From: Coriobacteriia bacterium
GTDB taxonomy: Bacteria; Actinomycetota; Coriobacteriia; Coriobacteriales; UBA8131
Length of the DNA stretch: 5,330 nucleotides
Assembly: GCA_009781535.1 (NCBI GenBank)
Contig: WQXX01000085.1
Span: forward strand, 1-5,330
Direction of reading: 5' to 3'
Shown here: piece after piece, positions 1-3,763 of the stretch
How the letters are laid out: each line of letters begins with the position of its first letter
How positions within the stretch are numbered: position 1 is the stretch's first letter
Notes under the pieces: model-generated
Seen by the model: the letters and a program-made list of their open reading frames with translations, nothing else
What the model was told of the DNA's origin: nothing
Databases searched by the model: none
Program-made: the position numbers and the translations under genes

Positions 1-35
1 CGTGCGTCTTGGTGGAATTTAATCTGTTTAGCCAT
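1..35 (-). CDS. groEL: GroEL chaperonin, 5' end only (runs off the left edge)
   Basis: The first 11 complete codons read MAKQIKFHQDA, followed by CG of a probable Arg codon. This is the usual GroEL opening (MAK-x-I-K-F-x-x-D-A-R). GroEL forms the double-ring ATP-driven folding chamber in the cytoplasm and works with the GroES lid. An AAAGGAG Shine-Dalgarno lies at 42-48, 6 nt upstream of the ATG. The gene starts 31 nt after the groES stop, the classic groES-groEL operon order, so it should share the CIRCE-controlled promoter at 537-564. The body of the gene is outside the window, so its integrity cannot be judged. Confidence 0.9.
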   Translation of the reverse strand, partial: MAKQIKFHQDA

Positions 36-66
36 GATAGGCTCCTTTCAACGATTTGATGTTTGG

Positions 67-357
67 TTACTTGACGAGAACTGCATAGATGTCGTCGGCG
101 CGAAGGATGAGGAACTCCTCGCTGTCAATGGTAATCGCCGTGCCACCGTACTTACTATAGATAACGCTGTCGCCGACTTTGACGTCCGGCTTAACCAGGT
201 TTCCGTTGTTGTCAAGTTTGCCCTCGCCCACCGCGATAACGATGCCGCGCTGTGGTTTTTCCTGTGCGGTACCGGCAATCAATATGCCGGATGCAGTTGC
301 GGTTTCTGCCTCATCCTGTTTGATGATGACGCGATCCCCTAATGGTTTGAGTGACAT
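67..357 (-). CDS. groES: GroES co-chaperonin (Hsp10)
   Basis: This is a 96-residue protein, the normal length for GroES. It opens with MSLKPLGDRVIIK, the family N-terminus. It then has a mobile-loop segment (about residues 17-34: ETATASGILIAGTAQEKPQ), the G-x-V-x-A-V-G-x-G block (about 36-45), VKVGDSVIYSKYGGT (about 60-74) and a C-terminal EEFLILRADDIYAVL. GroES caps the GroEL ring during cytosolic protein folding. The ATG at 357 is chosen because the homologous N-terminus begins there and AAAGGAGG lies at 364-371, 6 nt upstream. The frame stays open to 471, but the upstream codons do not resemble GroES and fall in the structured leader. It is co-transcribed with groEL, and heat-shock control by HrcA is implied by the CIRCE at 500-526. 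Confidence 0.97.
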   Translation of the reverse strand: MSLKPLGDRVIIKQDEAETATASGILIAGTAQEKPQRGIVIAVGEGKLDNNGNLVKPDVKVGDSVIYSKYGGTAITIDSEEFLILRADDIYAVLVK

Positions 358-379
358 GTGTGTCCTCCTTTTTCGATGT

Positions 380-392
380 GGTTCGCCGAACC
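380..392 (-). repeat. Small inverted repeat in groES leader, near the RBS
   Basis: GGTTCG (380-385) and CGAACC (387-392) are exact inverted copies around one base. In RNA they would form a 5-bp stem with a 3-nt loop. Partly complementary flanks (374-379 and 403-409) could extend the stem with one bulge. It lies 9 nt upstream of the groES Shine-Dalgarno. This is the weakest of the three leader hairpins. Confidence 0.4.
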
Positions 393-408
393 AATGCTTC
401 GGACATTC

Positions 409-431
409 GATACGACCTTCTGACTCGTATC
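409..431 (-). repeat. Inverted repeat in groES leader, 7-bp arms
   Basis: GATACGA at 409-415 and TCGTATC at 425-431 are perfect inverted copies separated by 9 nt. In the groESL mRNA this would be a stem-loop in the middle of the long leader. No T-run follows it, so it does not look like a terminator. Confidence 0.55.
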
Positions 432-454
432 TTTTGATGGATTTCCAGTCTCGG

Positions 455-491
455 CTTGGCAGTCCTACCACCTGTTCTTCCGCCTGCCAAG
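455..491 (-). repeat. Inverted repeat in groES leader, 8-bp arms
   Basis: CTTGGCAG at 455-462 and CTGCCAAG at 484-491 are perfect inverted copies with a 21-nt loop. A further AGTCT/AGACT pairing (489-493 with 447-451) could extend the stem past an internal loop. It begins just downstream of the CIRCE, so it would be the first structure in the transcript. No terminator T-run follows. Confidence 0.55.
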
Positions 492-499
492 ACTGCTCG

Positions 500-526
500 T
501 TGGCACTCTCAGGGTTCGAGTGCTAA
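500..526. promoter_or_regulatory. CIRCE operator (HrcA binding site) of groESL
   Basis: TTGGCACTC (500-508), a 9-nt spacer and GAGTGCTAA (518-526) match the CIRCE consensus TTAGCACTC-N9-GAGTGCTAA with one mismatch, a G in the third position. CIRCE is the operator of the heat-shock repressor HrcA, whose activity depends on GroEL, giving feedback control. The site begins about 10 nt downstream of the -10 box at 537-542, so it covers the predicted start of the transcript. hrcA itself is not in the window. Confidence 0.95.
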
Positions 527-536
527 CGACATGAGA

Positions 537-564
537 ATGATACGCGAGATGGAGATTTTTTCAA
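537..564 (-). promoter_or_regulatory. sigma70-type promoter of groES-groEL
   Basis: On the minus strand, TTGAAA (559-564) and TATCAT (537-542) are separated by 16 bp, each close to consensus. The predicted start is near 530, immediately before the CIRCE, the arrangement expected of an HrcA-repressed promoter. The resulting leader to the groES ATG is about 170 nt. The promoter lies 50 bp past the stop of the MFS gene. I see no convincing terminator between them, so read-through from upstream is possible. Confidence 0.8.
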
Positions 565-614
565 GATGGGCGCCCGTTTTATGTACGTACTGTTACGGAG
601 ACGTTATGAATTGT

Positions 615-1976
615 TTACAAGCTCTTGGCAGCAACTGGCTGCTCTGTGTTCCTGCCGTGCATGAAGATCGCCAGGTTCAGGGTTGCCAGAAGCGACAGCG
701 CCGCACCGAAGACAAAGGGCACCACTGAGCCGAACAGGTTCCATAACACACCGGTGATAATGCTTGCTGGAAGTAGGGCGATGCCTGCAATCGTAGCCTG
801 CAAGCCAAGCATCGTGCCCTTGAGCTCGGGCGGGGCGATTTCGGCAACAAATGCGCGTTCCACCCCAGTGACCATAGCCGTATGCACGCCATACAACGCA
901 AACATGCCAACCAGGAAGGGCTGGCTGAACGCAACAGCAAAACCGAGATATGCGATGGCAAACACGGCGTAGCCCATAACCAGCACTCGTTTGCGCCCGA
1001 CCCTGTCTGACAGCCTGCCAAACGGCAACGACAGGACCGCGGCAGCGATGTAGTAGACAAAATACAACAAGACGACCGAGACTTCATTAAAGCCCACCGC
1101 ACTGGCCTTCAACAACAGGAAGGCGTTCGACGAGTTGCCCAGAGTAAACAAGGCAACCACAAGCAGATAGAGTTTGAGCTGTCCGTTGAGCCCCTTGAAG
1201 CTTTTCCATAGCGCGATACGCTTAGGTTTGGCTGGCGCTATCCCTGCGCCCTGCTTTGCTCCGCTGAGCTCTGTATCGACTCTAGAGTCTACGGTTTCGC
1301 TCTCCGCCTCGATCTCCGTTTGCGCGATACGCCCCTTCGCCTCTGCCCCATTCCCGGTTCCAACCCCGCCTTCAGTCTCCAACCGCGCAGCCTCGCGCTC
1401 CCGCTCGAGCTGCGCGATCTTCTTCTCCTTTACAAACAGGAACATGCACAAACCAATCACGGCAGGAACGATGGATATCGCAAATATGTCCTTGTATTCG
1501 AAATCGCCAAAGAACCCCGTCAGCAGACCATAGGTGATAAGTATGCCGATGGCAGCGCCTGCCATGTCCAGCGCTTTGTGCAGCCCAAATGCTTTGCCCA
1601 AGGCCTTCTTGTCCGCACTCTCACTGACAAGCGCATCACGTGGAGAGGAGCGTATCCCTTTGCCAAAACGGTCAAGCACCCGCGCCCCAAAAATACCTAT
1701 CCATGACCCAGCAATGATGAGAACGAGCTTGTAGAAGACGGCGGTTGAATACCCTGCCAAAGCGAGCATCTTCTTTTTCTGGAACCTGTCGGAGATATAA
1801 CCGCTGAAGACTTTCAGAAGGCTGGCGAGGCTTTCTGCGATGCCCTCAATGACGCCGATCAGCGCCGGCGTTGCGCCAAACGTGGAGGCAAGGTACAGTG
1901 GGATAAGCGGATACACCATCTCGGTACTGATGTCCGTAAAGAAGCTAATCAATCCAAGAAAGAAGACGTTAAGCAT
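615..1976 (-). CDS. MFS transporter, 12-helix, MJ1317-like efflux type
   Basis: This 453-residue integral membrane protein has two six-helix halves. The first half carries GYISDRFQKKK (59-69), a form of MFS motif A, then the block RVLDRFGKGIRSSPRDALV (99-117), which I recognise from the MJ1317-like MFS group. The second half carries GRLSDRVGRKR (320-330), the second motif A copy, with VERAFVAEIAPPELKGTMLGL at about 372-392. Such proteins are proton-driven transporters, often annotated as drug efflux; the substrate cannot be read from sequence. The cytoplasmic loop between helices 6 and 7 (about 183-266) is long, charged and low-complexity. The ATG at 1976 has a modest TAAGGG Shine-Dalgarno at 1985-1990, 8 nt away, and opens directly into helix 1 (MLNVFFLGLISFFTDIS). 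It lies 146 nt downstream of the toxin gene; a 17-codon ORF and an 18-bp-arm palindrome fill that gap. Confidence 0.93.
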   Translation of the reverse strand: MLNVFFLGLISFFTDISTEMVYPLIPLYLASTFGATPALIGVIEGIAESLASLLKVFSGYISDRFQKKKMLALAGYSTAVFYKLVLIIAGSWIGIFGARVLDRFGKGIRSSPRDALVSESADKKALGKAFGLHKALDMAGAAIGILITYGLLTGFFGDFEYKDIFAISIVPAVIGLCMFLFVKEKKIAQLEREREAARLETEGGVGTGNGAEAKGRIAQTEIEAESETVDSRVDTELSGAKQGAGIAPAKPKRIALWKSFKGLNGQLKLYLLVVALFTLGNSSNAFLLLKASAVGFNEVSVVLLYFVYYIAAAVLSLPFGRLSDRVGRKRVLVMGYAVFAIAYLGFAVAFSQPFLVGMFALYGVHTAMVTGVERAFVAEIAPPELKGTMLGLQATIAGIALLPASIITGVLWNLFGSVVPFVFGAALSLLATLNLAIFMHGRNTEQPVAAKSL

Positions 1977-1990
1977 GGTTTATGCCCTTA

Positions 1991-2005
1991 AAAAAGCAGC
2001 TTTTT
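1991..2005. repeat. A/T-rich short inverted repeat before the MFS start
   Basis: AAAAAGC (1991-1997) and GCTTTTT (1999-2005) are inverted copies around one base, just upstream of the MFS Shine-Dalgarno. On the minus strand the stem leads into a run of T. It is too short and GC-poor to be a convincing terminator, but it is the only T-run-associated hairpin between the toxin and the transporter. Confidence 0.3.
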
Positions 2006-2014
2006 GTGATATCT

Positions 2015-2053
2015 GTTCACTGAGAAATAGTATTTTACTATTTCTCAGTGAAC
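2015..2053. repeat. Perfect 18-bp-arm palindrome between toxin and MFS genes
   Basis: GTTCACTGAGAAATAGTA (2015-2032) is followed by a TTT centre (2033-2035) and its exact reverse complement (2036-2053). I checked all 18 base pairs. As RNA on the minus strand it would be a long hairpin with an AAA loop. No T-run follows on either strand, so it is not a standard intrinsic terminator. It starts one base after the stop of the 17-codon ORF and ends 38 bases before the MFS start. It could be an operator for a dimeric repressor, an mRNA attenuation or stability element, or the footprint of a small palindromic mobile repeat. Confidence 0.9.
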
Positions 2054-2054
2054 G

Positions 2055-2108
2055 TTATGAGCTTAAAGAGTGAGTTTTCTCAATTTCTACTTGTTTGCTC
2101 AGTGTCAT
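2055..2108 (-). CDS. Putative 17-aa small ORF (possible leader peptide)
   Basis: An ATG at 2108 is preceded by AAGGAG (2113-2118), with 4 nt between the Shine-Dalgarno and ATG. It reads MTLSKQVEIEKTHSLSS and stops with TAA at 2055-2057. It lies 14 nt after the toxin stop, so it could be translated from the same mRNA. Its stop is one base before the 18-bp hairpin, so a ribosome finishing it would cover the foot of that hairpin. The peptide has no signal or membrane segment and matches no leader peptide I know. It may regulate the MFS gene, may be the remnant of a third gene in the TA operon, or may be chance; the Shine-Dalgarno is the main support. Confidence 0.45.
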   Translation of the reverse strand: MTLSKQVEIEKTHSLSS

Positions 2109-2122
2109 GGTTCTCCTTATTG

Positions 2123-2458
2123 TCAAAAATAAAAGAATGCTGAGAAGTCGGTTTTTGCGCTCAGTATTCGTGCGATGTACACAGTATCGTTCTCGACAAA
2201 ATAAAACACGGCGTGCCATTTAATAGTAAAGTAGCGGTATTTTTCGTTGTCTTTGTCGAATGGATACAATGTGCAGATATGGTATTTGAATGGATTGTTC
2301 TTGAGTTCATTTAAGTGGGCTCGGAACTGGGTCTGAAAATCATCAGCCCACTTCTCTCCTTTTCGAACATCTCCCAGTTTCTCAAAATAATCACGGTAGC
2401 TCTGTAGAGCTTTTGCCATGTCAAGTCTCGCAGAAGCAATCAGGCGGAGGTTATACAC
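2123..2458 (-). CDS. Type II toxin, RelE/ParE family
   Basis: This 111-residue protein is close to the family's usual 90-110. The N-terminal half is two helices (about residues 8-53, with LDMAKALQSYRDYFEKL and FQTQFRAHLNELK). The C-terminal half is a beta sheet carrying the family signature: KYRYFTIKWHAVFYFVEN (73-90), then DTVYIARILSAKTDF (91-105), which matches the ParE/RelE pattern of an R/Y-rich strand followed by VYVxRILHxxxDF. RelE members cut mRNA on the ribosome; ParE members poison gyrase. The sequence alone does not decide which applies. The start is GTG at 2458, supported by AAAGGAGG at 2468-2475. It overlaps the antitoxin end by 8 nt, indicating translational coupling. A downstream ATG at 2419 lacks a ribosome site and would remove the first helix. 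Confidence 0.85.
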   Translation of the reverse strand: MYNLRLIASARLDMAKALQSYRDYFEKLGDVRKGEKWADDFQTQFRAHLNELKNNPFKYHICTLYPFDKDNEKYRYFTIKWHAVFYFVENDTVYIARILSAKTDFSAFFYF

Positions 2459-2654
2459 TGCTTGTAACCTCCTTTAATGATTCAAAGAACTCATCTTCCA
2501 GGCAGCTTGTTACGCTTCCATCACGGATACCCTTGCGAAGACGTTTTAGGTTCAAATACAAGTCCGTTATCGCAGGACTGCTCTCGGCAATCCTGTCATC
2601 GAGTAAAAGCTGTTTGCGTTCCAGCTCTTCTGCTGAAAGCCTGTCGTTCGTCAT
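2451..2654 (-). CDS. Antitoxin of the RelE/ParE-type module
   Basis: This small 67-residue, highly charged protein begins MTNDRLSAEELERKQLLLDD and ends FFESLKEVTSSV. Its size, charge and position directly before and overlapping the toxin make it the antitoxin by context. I do not recognise its fold or family, and no clear ribbon-helix-helix or HTH motif is visible, although the RLSAEELERK segment is helical in character. The ATG at 2654 is preferred to a GTG at 2690 because AAAGGAGG lies at 2662-2669, 7 nt upstream, and because the GTG would fall in the putative transcription start region. The 3' end contains the toxin's ribosome site (2468-2475). Antitoxins of this class normally bind the toxin and autoregulate the operon. 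Confidence 0.75.
   Translation of the reverse strand: MTNDRLSAEELERKQLLLDDRIAESSPAITDLYLNLKRLRKGIRDGSVTSCLEDEFFESLKEVTSSV
2468..2475 (-). promoter_or_regulatory. Ribosome binding site that fixes the toxin GTG start
   Basis: AAAGGAGG on the minus strand lies 9 nt before the GTG at 2458. It falls inside the last codons of the antitoxin (the KEV codons), so toxin translation starts while the antitoxin is being finished. This supports GTG over the internal ATG at 2419. Confidence 0.8.
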
Positions 2655-2680
2655 CCCTTCACCTCCTTTCAGACGATGCA

Positions 2681-2689
2681 AGTATAGCA
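2681..2689 (-). promoter_or_regulatory. Extended -10 promoter candidate of the TA operon
   Basis: The minus strand reads TGCTATACT, a TGn-extended -10 with a one-mismatch TATAAT. The matching -35 position (2704-2709, GAATGA) is poor, which is usual for extended -10 promoters. The start would be near 2674, about 20 nt before the antitoxin ATG and just upstream of its Shine-Dalgarno. A short inverted repeat (CGAC/GTCG, 2691-2701) lies in the spacer and is a possible antitoxin operator. A direct repeat ATTCATT occurs at 2702-2708 and 2719-2725. Confidence 0.5.
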
Positions 2690-2780
2690 CCGACTTGGTC
2701 GATTCATTCGTATTGATTATTCATTACTGGATGTGTGGGATAAGCTCAAGACGTTTTCCGCCTCGACATCAGATACACAT

Positions 2781-2809
2781 AGTATACCTTATCTTCTGAT
2801 AAATGTCAA
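2781..2809 (-). promoter_or_regulatory. Strong sigma70-type promoter upstream of the TA genes
   Basis: TTGACA (2804-2809) and TATACT (2781-2786) are separated by 17 bp, nearly a perfect consensus. The start would be near 2774, giving a 120-nt leader before the antitoxin ATG. It sits just past the rsmA stop. The spacer contains TTATC-TTCT-GATAA (2789-2802), and AT-rich inverted repeats overlap the -35, so it could be repressible. I found no gene with a ribosome site between 2774 and 2654, so it most likely drives the TA pair or a small leader RNA. Confidence 0.7.
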
Positions 2810-2835
2810 ACATTTGTTCGATATTCTAAATGTTT
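2789..2835. repeat. Cluster of AT-rich inverted repeats over the 2781-2809 promoter
   Basis: Three overlapping inverted repeats are visible. TTATC/GATAA (2789-2793 and 2798-2802) is inside the promoter spacer. AAATGT/ACATTT (2801-2806 and 2810-2815) is on the -35. AAACATTT/AAATGTTT (2808-2815 and 2828-2835) lies upstream. Together they read as operator-like half-sites. They also follow the rsmA stop, but they are GC-poor and lack a clean T-run, so a terminator role is unlikely. Confidence 0.45.
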
Positions 2836-2851
2836 AGTGGTTGGGCGATTA

Positions 2852-3763
2852 CTATTCACTCCCCAACTGAACCGCTGTGTCTTCCAGCAGTGCCATGATG
2901 CTTCCGAGGGCGATGAATTCCTGCACGCTGAGGGTCTCGCCACGGCGTTGAGGGTCAATGTTTGCGCGGGCAAGCAGGGTATCGACGAGCGCCGTGTTGT
3001 GGTTATGGATGAAGAAGTGCGCCCGCATCGAGTTGCGAATCGTCTTGCGACGTTGTGCGAAAGCTGCTTCGACAACGAAGCTGGTGGCTTTGTACATCTC
3101 GTATGGAATGGAGCTGGTGTGGCGATGCAGACAGATTACCGTTGAGTCCACACGCGGCGGCGGCAGGAAGTTTGTGCGCGCAACCGCAAAGCTGTCCTGC
3201 GGTTCAGCCAACAAACGGAGCTTGACGGTATATGCCCCATATTCCTTGCTGTTTGGCTGAGCCATCATGCGCTCGGCGACCTCGCGCTGCACCATGACGG
3301 TCGCGCTTCCAAGCGTTGGGAACTGCTCGAAATAACTCAGCACGATGGTCGCTGCAACCGCATAGGGCAGGTTGGCGACGAGCTTCAGGGGCTTTCCGCC
3401 GGCACCGAACGTATCGGAGGCGCTCCGTTTTACCTCGGGTATGTCGAGGGCGTCCGCGGGGATAAGCACGAATCCCTGCTCGTTTGCGAAGGATACTGCT
3501 AGAGGATTCAGAAGTTTCTGGTCTTTTTCGATGGCGTAGACCATGGCGCCCTGGGCAAGCAGCGCAGCTGTGAGCGTGCCGATGCCGGGACCAACCTCTA
3601 TGATGCGATCATCGGGTTTAATGTCGGCGCACTTGAGGATACGACCGACAATGCCGTCGTCGATGAGGAAGTGCTGTCCGAGGGATTTGTTGGTGTGCAG
3701 CCCCCACTGTTTCAGATATTCAATCGTTGCTGCTGGGGTTGCCAGCGGAGAGTAGCGTGTCAC
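2852..3763 (-). CDS. rsmA: 16S rRNA (adenine1518/1519-N6)-dimethyltransferase
   Basis: RsmA/KsgA transfers four methyl groups from S-adenosylmethionine to two adjacent adenines in the 3'-terminal hairpin of 16S rRNA late in 30S assembly. Its loss gives kasugamycin resistance. The 303-residue length is normal for the family. Visible motifs are SLGQHFL (27-33), SAM motif I EVGPGIGTLT (56-65), the acidic E79 after strand 2, D104 in ADAL, catalytic motif IV NLPY (131-134), LPPPRVDS (200-207) and FAQRRKTIRNS (235-245). All key positions are intact. The start is GTG at 3763, overlapping the upstream stop as GTGA. No good Shine-Dalgarno is visible, so translation is probably coupled. It ends with TAG at 2852. 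In many Actinobacteria ispE follows rsmA; here a TA pair does. Confidence 0.97.
   Translation of the reverse strand: MTRYSPLATPAATIEYLKQWGLHTNKSLGQHFLIDDGIVGRILKCADIKPDDRIIEVGPGIGTLTAALLAQGAMVYAIEKDQKLLNPLAVSFANEQGFVLIPADALDIPEVKRSASDTFGAGGKPLKLVANLPYAVAATIVLSYFEQFPTLGSATVMVQREVAERMMAQPNSKEYGAYTVKLRLLAEPQDSFAVARTNFLPPPRVDSTVICLHRHTSSIPYEMYKATSFVVEAAFAQRRKTIRNSMRAHFFIHNHNTALVDTLLARANIDPQRRGETLSVQEFIALGSIMALLEDTAVQLGSE

Noticed and set aside
358..471. N-terminal extension of GroES to 471
   Set aside because: The codons overlap the structured leader, while the canonical GroES N-terminus and an excellent Shine-Dalgarno fix the start at 357.
560..614. GGGCGCCC (569-576) and GTACGTAC (583-590) considered as an MFS terminator
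   Set aside because: Both are loopless palindromes that cannot form a normal terminator hairpin, and the minus-strand A-rich sequence after them is the groESL -35 region.
625..972. Plus-strand open frames antisense to the MFS gene
   Set aside because: They have no ribosome sites or recognisable domains, while the minus-strand frame is a clear MFS protein.
2015..2053. Palindrome considered as a bidirectional intrinsic terminator
   Set aside because: Neither strand has a T-run directly after the stem, and the bases beyond are mixed.
2655..2690. Antitoxin start at GTG 2690
   Set aside because: It overlaps the extended -10 region and lacks a ribosome site; the ATG at 2654 has AAAGGAGG 7 nt upstream.
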